Shown here: piece after piece, positions 35,174 to 46,049 of the stretch
How positions within the stretch are numbered: position 1 is the stretch's first letter
Layout of the letters: each line of letters opens with the position of its first letter
Source of the DNA: an uncultured Candidatus Melainabacteria bacterium
GTDB lineage: Bacteria; Cyanobacteriota; Vampirovibrionia; Gastranaerophilales; Gastranaerophilaceae
DNA length: 64,000 bases
NCBI GenBank assembly: GCA_934754655.1
Contig: CAKVIC010000002.1
Span: 1 to 64,000, forward strand
Direction: 5' to 3'
Position numbers and translations under genes: made by a program
The notes under the pieces: generated by a model
Told to the model about the DNA's origin: nothing
The model's database searches: none
Seen by the model: only the letters and a program-made list of their open reading frames with translations

Positions 35174-37531
35174 ATGACAATTATCCAAAAATCACAAAAA
35201 GCGCTAGAATACGATAAAATTTTACAAGAACTCGCAAAATTTGCAAAAACGGAACAATCAAGAATCAAATGCCTTGAATTAGTGCCGTTTGATGATTTTG
35301 AAACGATTAATGAACAGATTAAATATACAGCAGAAGCAAAAGCACTGTTGGATTTTGATAAAGATATTCCAATAGATAACATTGAGAATTTTAATAAATT
35401 AAAAAAGACTTGTGAATACTTTAATGAAGATGAATTGATTAATATTGCAAAATCCATGCGCACTTCAAGGATTGTAAGAAATTTTTTGAAAGAAAATCTT
35501 GAACCGGATTCTTGTTTTATACAACTTGCAGAAATTTTATATTCAAACAAAGAACTTGAGGATAGAATTTTAGATACTTTTGATGAATCAAAAAGAGTTC
35601 GACAAGATGTGAACCCGGAATTGCAGGGACTATATTCTTCTTTAAAAGATACTGAAATTCAGCTGAAGCAAAAAGTTCAAGAATTAATGAATAGTGCGGA
35701 TTTCCAAACCCATTTACAAGAAAACATTTATACAATGCGCGATGACAGAATTGTTTTTCAAGTAAAAGCTTCGTCAAAAAGTAAAGTTCCCGGAATTGTG
35801 CATGATGTTTCAGCTTCAAGCAAAACTTTTTATATTGAACCAACACAGATTGTACCTATAAATAATAAAATTCGCGAACTCAAGTCAAAGATTTATGCCG
35901 AGATTATACGAATTTTAACAGTTTTAAGTAATGAAGTAAAAAAAGAAATCCTGCAACTTCAACAAATGGAAACGAATCTTGCAAATATTGATTTTCATTT
36001 TGCAAAAGCGCGTTATGCGGTGAAAACACAGGCTGTTCAGCCGGATTTGAATAAAAATAAGATTATTAAAATAGATTTAATGCGCCATCCATTGTTGATT
36101 GGTAGAGTTGAGAATATCGTTGAAAACGATTTTATGCTTGGTGAAGAATATAAATCAATTATCATAACCGGTTCAAACACCGGTGGCAAAACAGTTGCTC
36201 TAAAAACTGTTGGTGTTTTTATTTTAATGACAAAATCCGGCATGTTTTTACCATGCGCAGAAGCAAGTATTTATCCTTTTAAAAAAGTGCTTGCTGATAT
36301 TGGGGACGAACAAGACATTTTACAAAGTTTGTCGACTTTTTCATCTCATATAAAAAACGTTATTGAAATTCTTAATATTGCAGATTCAGAATCGATAATT
36401 TTTATTGATGAATTGTGCGCCGGCACAGACCCTCAAGAGGGCGCAATTTTAGCAGAAGTTATTTTGAAGGAATTAGCAAGAAAACAAGCATTATCTGTTA
36501 TTACAACGCATTACGGCGAGCTCAAAACCTTGGAATTTATTGATTCATATTTTAAAAATGCAAGCGTTGAATTTGATACAGAATCTTTGTCGCCGACTTA
36601 CAAACTTATTATTGGTATTCCGGGTTTAAGCAACGCAATTTCGATATCTGCGAATTTAGGTTTAGCAGAGAATTTGGTTTGGGAAGCTAAAGAATTACTG
36701 ATAACTCAACGTGATTCATCAAGCTTAGTAGTAGAAAGATTGCAAGATACTCAACAAAAACTTGATACAAATTTAAAAGAAGCTGAAGTGAAAAATGCCG
36801 AAGCGCAAGAGCTTAAAACACATTATGAAAAAGAAATCAGCCAACACAAAAAAGATAAGAAAAAAACTTTAAAAGATATAAAAAACAGGTTTGATACACA
36901 ATTAGAAAATGCAAAAGATGAAATAAAAGATATTTTGACCGAATTAAGACAAGAAAAATCAAAAAAAATCGCGCGACGTTCGTATCAACGCTTAGCAAAG
37001 CTTGAACAAGGTTTCAGAAAAGATGTTAATGATTTAGAGGAGCGCGAACAATATATAGAACTTGATTGGGAAAATTTGCAGCTGCACGATAGAGTAATGC
37101 TAAAAGACTTGAATCAACAGGTTGAAATTTTATCTTTTCCTGATAAAAACGAGAATTTGTATATTCAAATGGGTATGATAAAAACTAAGATAAAAAAAGA
37201 CCGCTTGGCTGTTTATGACCCGAATTTAGCAAAAAAAGTTGTGTTACCGAATTTTGGTAAAGAAACTTTTAAATTGAAAAAATATAATATCTCAAACACT
37301 TTGGATTTACGCGGAAAGCGCGTAGAAGAATCGCTTGATGAATTAGAAAAATATTTGGATGAAGCGAGCTTGGCGAATTTATCCCCAGTGTATATCATAC
37401 ACGGCCACGGCACTGGCGCGCTAAAAAGTGCTGTAAGAGCGTTTGTTGCTGATTCACCTTATGTTGCAAAATATAGAGTTGGCGAAGATGCAGAAGGTGG
37501 CGACGGAGTCTGCGTTATTGATATAAAATAA
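35174..37531 (+). CDS. mutS2: MutS2 endonuclease/ATPase with Smr domain
   Basis: 785 residues, full length. A lever/clamp region precedes the ABC-type ATPase with Walker A GSNTGGKT (about residue 332), ABC-signature-like region and Walker B IIFIDELCAGTDPQEGA. A long coiled coil (about 520-640) is followed by a KOW-like beta part and the C-terminal Smr nuclease domain (LDLRGKRVEESLDELEKYLD; IIHGHGTGAL). MutS2 acts on branched DNA or on stalled, collided ribosomes, not in mismatch repair. The Smr motif HGHGTG is intact. Confidence 0.96.
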   Translation: MTIIQKSQKALEYDKILQELAKFAKTEQSRIKCLELVPFDDFETINEQIKYTAEAKALLDFDKDIPIDNIENFNKLKKTCEYFNEDELINIAKSMRTSRIVRNFLKENLEPDSCFIQLAEILYSNKELEDRILDTFDESKRVRQDVNPELQGLYSSLKDTEIQLKQKVQELMNSADFQTHLQENIYTMRDDRIVFQVKASSKSKVPGIVHDVSASSKTFYIEPTQIVPINNKIRELKSKIYAEIIRILTVLSNEVKKEILQLQQMETNLANIDFHFAKARYAVKTQAVQPDLNKNKIIKIDLMRHPLLIGRVENIVENDFMLGEEYKSIIITGSNTGGKTVALKTVGVFILMTKSGMFLPCAEASIYPFKKVLADIGDEQDILQSLSTFSSHIKNVIEILNIADSESIIFIDELCAGTDPQEGAILAEVILKELARKQALSVITTHYGELKTLEFIDSYFKNASVEFDTESLSPTYKLIIGIPGLSNAISISANLGLAENLVWEAKELLITQRDSSSLVVERLQDTQQKLDTNLKEAEVKNAEAQELKTHYEKEISQHKKDKKKTLKDIKNRFDTQLENAKDEIKDILTELRQEKSKKIARRSYQRLAKLEQGFRKDVNDLEEREQYIELDWENLQLHDRVMLKDLNQQVEILSFPDKNENLYIQMGMIKTKIKKDRLAVYDPNLAKKVVLPNFGKETFKLKKYNISNTLDLRGKRVEESLDELEKYLDEASLANLSPVYIIHGHGTGALKSAVRAFVADSPYVAKYRVGEDAEGGDGVCVIDIK

Positions 37532-37568
37532 TTTGGGTTTTACCAGATTAAAATTTGCTTAATATGGG

Positions 37569-37597
37569 TTGAATTGTGTGTAAAAAAGTGCTATAAT
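37569..37597 (+). promoter_or_regulatory. Sigma-70-type promoter of fliD
   Basis: -35 TTGAAT (37569-37574), 17-nt spacer, extended -10 TGCTATAAT with TATAAT at 37592-37597. It predicts a leader of about 125 nt before the ATG. A housekeeping-type promoter rather than a sigma-28 or sigma-54 one. Confidence 0.7.
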
Positions 37598-37731
37598 CAT
37601 GATATATCATGGCGATGTAATATAACAATGCAACAACAAATTAATAAATACGCGTAATTTGCGTAATTTAGGCGTTACCCCTATTGTATCGCTGTGAGGT
37701 ATCTTAATTTCAAATAGGAAGACTTGAAAAG

Positions 37732-40700
37732 ATGTCTATTTCATTTAGTGGATTGGCTTCTGGCTTAGATACAACTTCATGGATTAAATCGCTTACTGCA
37801 TTGAAGCAAGCGAAAGTCACTTCGCTTGAAAAACAAAAGAGCGGTATTCAAGCTTTGCAATCAAGCTTGGGGTCAATAAAAACCTTCTTTTCAAATTTTA
37901 GAACTTCTCTAGAAAAAATTACGGATACAAAATTTAATATTGCATCAATGGATATTTTCTCGCAATGCATCGCCAATACAACAAATGCGAGAGTTTTGAC
38001 CGCAGTGGCTTCTGCCAACGCCAAAGAGGGGAATTATGATATTGAGGTTAAAAAGCTTGCAACAAAGACTAAAGCAAGCAGTCGCGCAAGTTATACCAAA
38101 ACAATAACAGAATCTTTAAACGCTTCTGAAAACACAAAACTTGCAGATTTGGGGATTACTTCCGGCAGTATTATGTTCACATTCATAGATGGAACAGATA
38201 GTGGTGAAATCACAGTTGATGAAAACATGACCTTAAAAAACTTTGCAGCCACCTTGCGCGAAAACGGTATCGACGCGTATTATAGCGAATGGTCAGGACT
38301 TTTTACAACTGATTTAAAGGATGTCGAGAACATCGGGCAAAAGAATCCAACTAATGTTTTGGAAAAACTCGGTATCACACTAGATGGCACGTCAGCTGGA
38401 TATTATTCAAAAAAATCTTTGCAATTAGAACAAATTGTTAATCGTACAGCAGATACAGATACAACTTTAGCTGCGCTGAATGTTACTGACGGAACTATAA
38501 AAATCCAAAAATGCAATGATAACAGCACTTTTACTGTTGATATTGATGCTGACAACTTTACCTTGGGTAATTTTATTCAAAGCCTTAACGACAATGGGAT
38601 TTATGCATCACTAAGTGACGATGGCGTTTTATCAATTTCTAATGCAAATATTATTGAGGCAGATACAACGACAAATTTAGCTTCAGCTTTAGGCTTAACT
38701 CGAACAGTTGCTTCAAATAGCGCTCAAACCGGCAAATTAACTTATAATGTAACAAATTCGACGACAGTGCAAGCAAAAGGCACTACATTGTTATCAGAAT
38801 TAGGCGGTGACGCTAAATTTGTAGGTGAAAAATCTTTTTATGTAAGACATCAAAACGGAGATGAAAAATTAGTTACAATAAACGGTGATTTTGATATAGA
38901 GCATGTCGTTGCAGCTATAAAAGATATGAGCGGATTAGATGCATCTTTTGACAATGATACCGGTAAATTAACAATTTCCGGTGGCGAAATTATTGGACGC
39001 TCAACAGATACTGATTCTCCTTTATATATTAGTGATCAAGATTTCTTTGATATTAATTCAATCTTTGGATTATCACCAACTGGAAATACTGCTGTTTCAA
39101 GTAAAACTTTAATGCAGGTAGCGACTTCAACTCCGGTAACAGCATCTACAAAACTTGGAGATATTGGAATCTCTGGAACTCAAGATTTGATTATAGAAAA
39201 TGCTAACGGAAGTCAAACAACTTTAACACTTAATAATGCTGAAAATATTACAATTTCAACTTTGCGAACCAAAATATCTCAAAAAGGTATTTCTTCAGTT
39301 TTAAATGCTGATGGGTCTTTAACTTTTACAAACACAACTAAAAAAATTGTTGGTGGATCGTTAGCAGAAGCTTTGGGAATTACGACTGAAACTTATACAG
39401 TTGAAGCAAGTAATCAGCTAAAATATAATGTTGTATCAACAGCAACAACCTCTTCACAATTACAACATCTTGGAATTAACGGAACAAATAATATAACAAT
39501 AACTAAATCAGACGGAACAGAATTAAGCCAAGATTTTGCGCAGGGTGCAAATCTTCAATCTGTGCTTGATTTTCTAAACACTTCAGGTTCTGGCGTCACC
39601 GCAAGCTTTAATAATGGCGTAATTTCAATAACCTCAGACGGGTCAGTTGTAGATGGAGCTTTAGCTTCAGCTTTAGGAATTAATACGGAGTATCAAACCG
39701 TTACTGGTATGCGAGTTGCGCAAACATCAAATATTATAAAAAATAAATCAAGATTAGCAACTTCATCATCAACTTTAGGTAGTGCTTTTGGCAATGGTAA
39801 CATGGAATTAAATGTAAGTCTTGATAATATATATGCAAGTGTGCTTAATGCTGTAAATATGACAAATGGAATAGATGGTAAAGCGTATAGCACAATTGAT
39901 TTTTATAAATCACAATCTTATGCCAATACTGATGCAAGCGCATATATGTCAATATCGTTAAATGAACTTGATAATATAGATGATTTCTTCAAAAATATAA
40001 GCAAATCTTTAGAAAAGGATGGAATTTCTTATTCTGAAACAGAAGCCTTAATAGAATATACTTCTATATATGCTAATAATAAAGGGGTTAATCTTAAAGA
40101 TTTAAAAATTAGTGATGTATATCAGATTGCTTCTAATTATTTTGGAGAAAAAATTAATCATACAGAACTTGAAGCATCATCATTAAGAACAACTGTTAAC
40201 GCGCTAGATATTCTTAATGGTACGTCAGATCCAACAATAGCTAATTTGGCAACTGATTTAAACAAACAACTTGGCATTTCTTTTTCAATAGATGATTCTA
40301 CAGGTAAAATTTCTATAGGAAGTGGTGCTAATATTATTACAAAACAAGGTGCAATAAATAAACAATTAGAATTATCAAAAACTGCTGATTGTAGTAATCC
40401 ACAAATTTTAGATATACTTGAAACAGATACATTAACAAGTTTAGGAATCGGTGATAAACCGTATCTTACTACTATAACTATAGATGAAAATGGTAATGCT
40501 ATTAAAAAAACATATAAATTAGATTATTTTGACAAAACAATTTATGAGATGTTGCAAGAACAAGGCGCTAATGTTTCTATAAATAATGGTCATGTTATTT
40601 TGAATGGCGAAAGTATTATTGGGGGTTCTTTTGTAAAAGAAAAATACGGTTCTGAAGATTATTATAAATATAATGGTTATACAAATTTAAGTTATGATAC

Positions 40701-43700
40701 CCAAAGCGTTGTACAATCTATAATTGCGTCAGAATATTCAACGTTAAGCTCTATAAGTGGTGTTACAACTTCAGACTCTACTATAACTTTTTCCAATGGT
40801 GAATCATTTACGACAAATATTGGCAGTAGTACTAATATTCAGACGTTATGCGATAAGAGTTACGGTTTGCTTACTTACGATAAAAATACCGGAAGATTAA
40901 CGTTAAATCAAGACAAGTATCATTATGTAACGAGTGACAGTAGTGGGCTATTGGCTAGTCTTGGATTTGATATAAATCAAACATCAACAGATAAAGTTTT
41001 AGTAAATAAAAATCAAGCAACTTCATCTTCCGTATTAACCACATTGGTTAATGGTGATACAACGTTAAAAGAACTTTTGGGTGAAACTCCAAGCACTAAA
41101 TTATCAGTAACTATTGATATGGCAATGACAAGTATATTTTATGCATTAGGAAAAACTTATAATAATTTTTTCATGGCAGGTGAGGTAGAATATTCCAACA
41201 TGGAAGAATTCTTTTCTATGGGATATTACAAAAGATTCATTGAAAAATATGACATAGATGCGTTAATGTCTAGTAGACTCCCATCACGCCCAGAAATGTT
41301 TTGGAATACACTTTATTCAATACCGGAATTAAATGATGCAGGTCTTACTACTTCTGATTTACAAACTGTTGTAAACAAATTAAGTTCCGGCTTTACAATA
41401 AAAGACATATACGGAGCTTTAGTTACAACCATTGCAGACAAAGCGATTGATAAAAATATTGATGTATCAATATTAAAACCGACTATGGAGTTTGAAATTG
41501 ATACTTCTTCAATGACTATTAATGATTTTTGCACATATATTAACGAAAATTTCGGTCTTGAAGCAAGCTTTGATTCTACAAATAAACGAATTAATTTTGA
41601 AAGAACATTCAACTCTGTAACAAGTAATAATGAAAGTTCTAATCTTAACAAACAATTAAATTTGGGGCAACCTACTAATTCGGGCAATATTTTATTTGGG
41701 TTTAATTTTGAATCTCGTATTACACCTAGTAGAAAACTTTCTGATTTAGTGAGTGCCGGCTTAGTCCCTAGTCAATCTTCATATACAATAAATGCTGTTA
41801 GATTTAATGAAAATGGCGAAGTTGTTGGCAAACGTGAATATACAATTTTATTAAATCCAAGTGATACTAATGCTACAATACAACGTCAAATGCAAGCTCA
41901 AGGATATAATACTAAAGATTATGTTGTTGGTGGTACTTTAATGGATGCGCTAGCAAGAGCTGCTGATACATACAACAACCCTCAAAGTACAAATGGTTAT
42001 TACGTTGAAAGATTTTCAGAAGCATCATATTCTGATACTTTTAAATTATGTACAGTTTCTACAACTCATACACTCGGCGAACTGGGAGTTTCTGGCAATA
42101 GCAAGCTTTTTGTAGTTTCTGATGGTACTACTACATATATACCATATAGTCAGAATATGACTATTGGCGGTTTCATAAATCTGATTAATGCGGCATCTCC
42201 TGGTTTAGTAAGTTTTAATAATGGTATTTTAACCGTTAATGCATCTGCGAACCGCTATATAGCAAATGATAGCAACAACATAATGCAGGATATATTTAAG
42301 ATTAATCCAACTACTTCAGAAGCTTCAAGTTCGCTTGTATCAACTGTGCCGACCATTGTTAGCAGAACTACTAAATTATCTGATTTACCAAATTATGAAT
42401 ATGGAACTTGGGAAATTACAAACAGCGAAACCGGCACAACAAGCACAATTAGATTTGGTTCTGATAAGACCGTAAACGAAATTATTGGAGATTTACAAGA
42501 TGCTGGAATTGACGCTAAATTCTCAAATGGTATGTTCAATTTGAGTTACGCACCGTCAATTACAATCAACAAAAATGGTATTGACCCATTAAGTTTAACT
42601 AAAAATAGCACAAAATTTGTTGGGACTTCAAATCGATTAGTTACTAATACATATCAAAATGCAGATGTTTCTACTAAATTAGTGGATTTAAAAGATGAAA
42701 ACGGCGCTAGTTTTGATTTTAGCGGTAAAATTATTACCTTGACGAAAAACGACGGAACTTCTGTTGTAAAAAACTTAAGTGGCGAACAAAATTTAAACGA
42801 AATATTGAATTGGTTCTCTCAAAATGGTATAAATGCTTATATAGATAGTGGTAGAATATTGTTTGAATCTAATGCACCATTTACATTAAGTGACAATTCT
42901 AGTAATCAAGTTTGTGACTTTTTGTTTGGAAATATTAGTAATTCAACAACCTATAATCAAGTTAATCCGCTTGAGTATGTTGAAGAAATAACTAATACAG
43001 TTGAAATGACAAACGATACCAAAATGTCAGATTTAGGAATTACAGCCGGCGAATTTTATATCTTCAATAATGGAGTCAGAAATGTTATAGATGTTTCTGA
43101 AGATATGACAATTGGCGAATTTAGAAATATTCTATCAAGCTTTTCAGGCGGTAATTTATATACTTCATTAAACAATGGTAATCTTGTTTTAAATGGTACG
43201 GGTAATTCTTACATTGCAAAATCAGAAAACGCCAATGCAACAAATCTTGTTGACAAATTATTCCCTGACGGTTTTTCTCAAAGTTATAATTACACATCTA
43301 ATGCTTTAAACGAAGATGTTATAACATATTTAGCTCCAACCGGAAGCACGCTTATAAGTAATTATGATGAGCCTAATAGACCATCTGCCGGCATATTAAA
43401 TTTAAAAATCGGAACCGGTGGAAGCGTTCAATATAAATCTATCGAAATTACCGCGGACGATACCTTTGATTCTTTGACCCAAAAATTCAAACAAATCGGA
43501 CTTGATGCGCGTTTAGTTGATGGTGTTTACAGATTAAATACAGACGCTGATATAACTCAACGAGCATCTACTTCAAATTTATTCAGCAACTTGCAATGGG
43601 ACAAAATCCCTTATTCAAGCAAAAAAGTAACAATCCAAACCACTAGAACAGAAACCGTTGAAGGTTCTGCAGCTGAATCTGTTGGCATGGATACAAAACT

Positions 43701-45030
43701 CAATGTTTTAGGTATAACAAACGGCAAATTTATAATTGATAATAGAGGAAATGCAATAACCGTAGATGTAAGCGCAGATGACACATTTAATGATTTAAAT
43801 GAAAAGATTAAAACAGCATCGTCTGATAAATTATCTTTAACAATAGATAACGGAATCATTAAAATTGCGTCAAGCAATACAAATGATAGTTTAAATACTC
43901 GTATAACAGGCGCCTCTTCAAATATAATTTCAATTTGTGGATTTTCACCAGACTCAAACGGCGCGCTTGTAAGTTCACGATCTTTATACAAAGTGAATGG
44001 TGATTCTGTACTTACTAACGCCGGCATGTTCAGAAACGGTACGGTAACAACCGGAACATTTACAATCGGGGATGCTGAACTTACAGTATCAAATGATACA
44101 ACTATCAATGATTTGATTAGAATGATTAACCAAAACGAAAATACTTTATGCACAGCATATTGGGATTCTACAAGCGGTCAATTAGTTTTATCATCTAGAG
44201 TTGCAGGCTCTTCAATGATTAATATTGAAAAAGGCTCAAGCAATATCACTGACATTCTTGGATTTACGATTAATAACACAATTGTAGACAATGCTCAAGA
44301 ATTAGGTCAAAATGCTTTATTTACAATAAACGGCACAACAATGACGCATACTTCAAATACTATTACCAGTGATATTTCAAAAATTGACGGCGTTACAATC
44401 AATCTTAATGATGCATCAAATGGCGAAATTATTACACTTTCTATTGAAAGAGATAATGAATCAATTGCGAATACTTTGCAAGAAGTTGTTGATTCATACA
44501 ATGATTTAATGAACAATTTAGACAAAGAACTTGCGCTTGATGGAAGTATGAAAGACCAAACAACTTTAAAAATGTTAAGAAATACTATAAGAAGTTATAT
44601 GATGAATTCTGTTGGTTTTTCTAACGCATTCATGAACATGTCATCAATTGGTATCTCAACAGATTCTGCAAGCACCGGTAATATTTCTACGTCTGGCATA
44701 AGTACATTAAACTTTGATAAAACAAAATTTGCAAACGCAATCGCATCAGATCCAAATTCTGTTAAAAAATTGCTCGTCGGAGAAAATAACGGTATGGGAG
44801 TTTTAACAAAACTTGAACAAACTGTTGAAAATGCACTCCAAGCTCAATCAGGATTCTTCTCTGCAACTGAAAACTCTTATAACAAACAAATAGAAAGATT
44901 GAATTCTAAAATTGAGAAAACTCAACGTTCTGTTGATAGTTATTCTGCGAGATTGGAAAGAAAATTCCAAGCCATGGATTTATTGATTTCAAATATTCAA
45001 AAACAATATAGTTCGTTTCTTTCAGCATAA
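37732..45030 (+). CDS. fliD: Giant flagellar hook-associated protein 2 (filament cap) FliD
   Basis: 2432 residues, four to five times the usual 450-600. The FliD N-terminal domain is intact (SFSGLASGLDTTSWIKSLTA; residues 1-115), as is the C-terminal one (ERDNESIANTLQEVVDSYND; final coiled coil ENSYNKQIERLNSKIEKTQR). Between them about fifteen degenerate modules of 80-110 residues repeat one pattern: T-K-L-x-x-LGI, a beta hairpin, a DLxxxIN-like helix (flagellin hook IN motif), a G-x-L-x-I strand and an ALGI ending. The first start near residues 135, 245, 352, 473 and 575. GGAAG before ATG. FliD caps the growing filament and folds flagellin outside the cell. The motor and switch genes elsewhere in the window fit. 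Confidence 0.95.
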   Translation: MSISFSGLASGLDTTSWIKSLTALKQAKVTSLEKQKSGIQALQSSLGSIKTFFSNFRTSLEKITDTKFNIASMDIFSQCIANTTNARVLTAVASANAKEGNYDIEVKKLATKTKASSRASYTKTITESLNASENTKLADLGITSGSIMFTFIDGTDSGEITVDENMTLKNFAATLRENGIDAYYSEWSGLFTTDLKDVENIGQKNPTNVLEKLGITLDGTSAGYYSKKSLQLEQIVNRTADTDTTLAALNVTDGTIKIQKCNDNSTFTVDIDADNFTLGNFIQSLNDNGIYASLSDDGVLSISNANIIEADTTTNLASALGLTRTVASNSAQTGKLTYNVTNSTTVQAKGTTLLSELGGDAKFVGEKSFYVRHQNGDEKLVTINGDFDIEHVVAAIKDMSGLDASFDNDTGKLTISGGEIIGRSTDTDSPLYISDQDFFDINSIFGLSPTGNTAVSSKTLMQVATSTPVTASTKLGDIGISGTQDLIIENANGSQTTLTLNNAENITISTLRTKISQKGISSVLNADGSLTFTNTTKKIVGGSLAEALGITTETYTVEASNQLKYNVVSTATTSSQLQHLGINGTNNITITKSDGTELSQDFAQGANLQSVLDFLNTSGSGVTASFNNGVISITSDGSVVDGALASALGINTEYQTVTGMRVAQTSNIIKNKSRLATSSSTLGSAFGNGNMELNVSLDNIYASVLNAVNMTNGIDGKAYSTIDFYKSQSYANTDASAYMSISLNELDNIDDFFKNISKSLEKDGISYSETEALIEYTSIYANNKGVNLKDLKISDVYQIASNYFGEKINHTELEASSLRTTVNALDILNGTSDPTIANLATDLNKQLGISFSIDDSTGKISIGSGANIITKQGAINKQLELSKTADCSNPQILDILETDTLTSLGIGDKPYLTTITIDENGNAIKKTYKLDYFDKTIYEMLQEQGANVSINNGHVILNGESIIGGSFVKEKYGSEDYYKYNGYTNLSYDTQSVVQSIIASEYSTLSSISGVTTSDSTITFSNGESFTTNIGSSTNIQTLCDKSYGLLTYDKNTGRLTLNQDKYHYVTSDSSGLLASLGFDINQTSTDKVLVNKNQATSSSVLTTLVNGDTTLKELLGETPSTKLSVTIDMAMTSIFYALGKTYNNFFMAGEVEYSNMEEFFSMGYYKRFIEKYDIDALMSSRLPSRPEMFWNTLYSIPELNDAGLTTSDLQTVVNKLSSGFTIKDIYGALVTTIADKAIDKNIDVSILKPTMEFEIDTSSMTINDFCTYINENFGLEASFDSTNKRINFERTFNSVTSNNESSNLNKQLNLGQPTNSGNILFGFNFESRITPSRKLSDLVSAGLVPSQSSYTINAVRFNENGEVVGKREYTILLNPSDTNATIQRQMQAQGYNTKDYVVGGTLMDALARAADTYNNPQSTNGYYVERFSEASYSDTFKLCTVSTTHTLGELGVSGNSKLFVVSDGTTTYIPYSQNMTIGGFINLINAASPGLVSFNNGILTVNASANRYIANDSNNIMQDIFKINPTTSEASSSLVSTVPTIVSRTTKLSDLPNYEYGTWEITNSETGTTSTIRFGSDKTVNEIIGDLQDAGIDAKFSNGMFNLSYAPSITINKNGIDPLSLTKNSTKFVGTSNRLVTNTYQNADVSTKLVDLKDENGASFDFSGKIITLTKNDGTSVVKNLSGEQNLNEILNWFSQNGINAYIDSGRILFESNAPFTLSDNSSNQVCDFLFGNISNSTTYNQVNPLEYVEEITNTVEMTNDTKMSDLGITAGEFYIFNNGVRNVIDVSEDMTIGEFRNILSSFSGGNLYTSLNNGNLVLNGTGNSYIAKSENANATNLVDKLFPDGFSQSYNYTSNALNEDVITYLAPTGSTLISNYDEPNRPSAGILNLKIGTGGSVQYKSIEITADDTFDSLTQKFKQIGLDARLVDGVYRLNTDADITQRASTSNLFSNLQWDKIPYSSKKVTIQTTRTETVEGSAAESVGMDTKLNVLGITNGKFIIDNRGNAITVDVSADDTFNDLNEKIKTASSDKLSLTIDNGIIKIASSNTNDSLNTRITGASSNIISICGFSPDSNGALVSSRSLYKVNGDSVLTNAGMFRNGTVTTGTFTIGDAELTVSNDTTINDLIRMINQNENTLCTAYWDSTSGQLVLSSRVAGSSMINIEKGSSNITDILGFTINNTIVDNAQELGQNALFTINGTTMTHTSNTITSDISKIDGVTINLNDASNGEIITLSIERDNESIANTLQEVVDSYNDLMNNLDKELALDGSMKDQTTLKMLRNTIRSYMMNSVGFSNAFMNMSSIGISTDSASTGNISTSGISTLNFDKTKFANAIASDPNSVKKLLVGENNGMGVLTKLEQTVENALQAQSGFFSATENSYNKQIERLNSKIEKTQRSVDSYSARLERKFQAMDLLISNIQKQYSSFLSA

Positions 45031-45200
45031 ATAATGAGTTTAATCTTTTAAAAAATTTGTGAAAAAATTAAAGTTTTTTCTCTGTCTTTTCATAAAAAAT
45101 TATAGACATTTTGCTTTAATTATAATAAAATGTTTTGACATAGGAATACGAATTTAGATTTTATTCCTAAATTATATAAGTATTAGAATCGCTGTTATTT

Positions 45201-45455
45201 ATGAACATATTCAAAACATTTGAAACCTTTTTAAAAGAACCTTTAAGCATACTTAAAGAAAATTTCATACAAATTATAAGCTTGCAAACAGAAAATATTT
45301 TTGCAAACAAACCATCGGTCGATGTCACCGTACAAGACGGAAAAACGCAAGTGACAATAATTAATAACGAAAAAATGTACAATTTATTATCTTATGCAAG
45401 CAAACGTCAAAAAATGAAAGAACAAAATAATTCGGAAAATTTAAAATGTCTATAA
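45201..45455 (+). CDS. Small hypothetical protein upstream of engB
   Basis: 84 residues, mostly helical then a short beta part (SVDVTVQDGKTQVTIINN), no membrane segment. Not recognised. No Shine-Dalgarno at the ATG. The 3' end overlaps the start of engB by 10 bp, and the engB ribosome site lies inside this frame, which favours a real, coupled gene. Confidence 0.6.
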   Translation: MNIFKTFETFLKEPLSILKENFIQIISLQTENIFANKPSVDVTVQDGKTQVTIINNEKMYNLLSYASKRQKMKEQNNSENLKCL

Positions 45456-46024
45456 AGCAACTACATTCAAATTTTATAATAAGTGCAGAAAAACTGTCAC
45501 AATGTCCAACCACCAATTTACCGGAGTTTCCGCTTATTGGGCGTTCAAATGTCGGCAAATCATCTTTTATAAATGCGCTTGCAAATAATAAAAAATTGGC
45601 AAAGACTTCAAACACCCCCGGAAAAACTCGCTTAATAAACTTTTTTAATTTTTCAGATATATTTATGCTTGCAGACCTTCCAGGATATGGTTACGCCAAA
45701 GTCTCAAAAGAAGCGCAAGCCAATTGGCAAAAGCATTTGGAAGAATATTTATTAGGACGTGAACAAATAAAATGCTTGGTTCAATTTATTGATGCGCGCC
45801 ACGAGATACAAAAAAACGATTATCAAATGCGAGAATGGATAATTTCACATAATTTGCCGGTAATGAGCGTTGTTACAAAAATTGATTATGTTTCAAAGGG
45901 AAATGTTTTAAAAATAGTATCTAATGTCAAAAAAGAGTTTGGTGGCGAAGTTTTACCATTTAGTTCAACAAATAGATTTTATTGTGAAAGCACACTTGAA
46001 CATTTCATGAATTTGTGTAAATAA
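45446..46024 (+). CDS. engB: EngB/YsxC-type ribosome-biogenesis GTPase
   Basis: 192 residues, normal length. G1 is GRSNVGKSSF (about residues 31-40), G2 region TSNTPGKTRLINFF, G3 DLPGYGYAKV, G4 TKID. EngB is an essential GTPase needed for assembly of the large ribosomal subunit. Start overlaps the small upstream gene; two WYL regulator genes follow within 26 bp, so they are probably one transcript. Confidence 0.96.
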   Translation: MSIKQLHSNFIISAEKLSQCPTTNLPEFPLIGRSNVGKSSFINALANNKKLAKTSNTPGKTRLINFFNFSDIFMLADLPGYGYAKVSKEAQANWQKHLEEYLLGREQIKCLVQFIDARHEIQKNDYQMREWIISHNLPVMSVVTKIDYVSKGNVLKIVSNVKKEFGGEVLPFSSTNRFYCESTLEHFMNLCK

Positions 46025-46049
46025 TACATCTATAATATTGGAGTCTTGG

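Noticed and set aside
43611..44153. 180-residue minus-strand frame opposite fliD
   Set aside because: Antisense shadow; the fliD frame is continuous and conserved here.
37732..45030. Adhesin or RTX toxin as the identity of the giant protein
   Set aside because: Both terminal FliD domains are intact and motor genes are nearby; no calcium-binding GGxGxD repeats.
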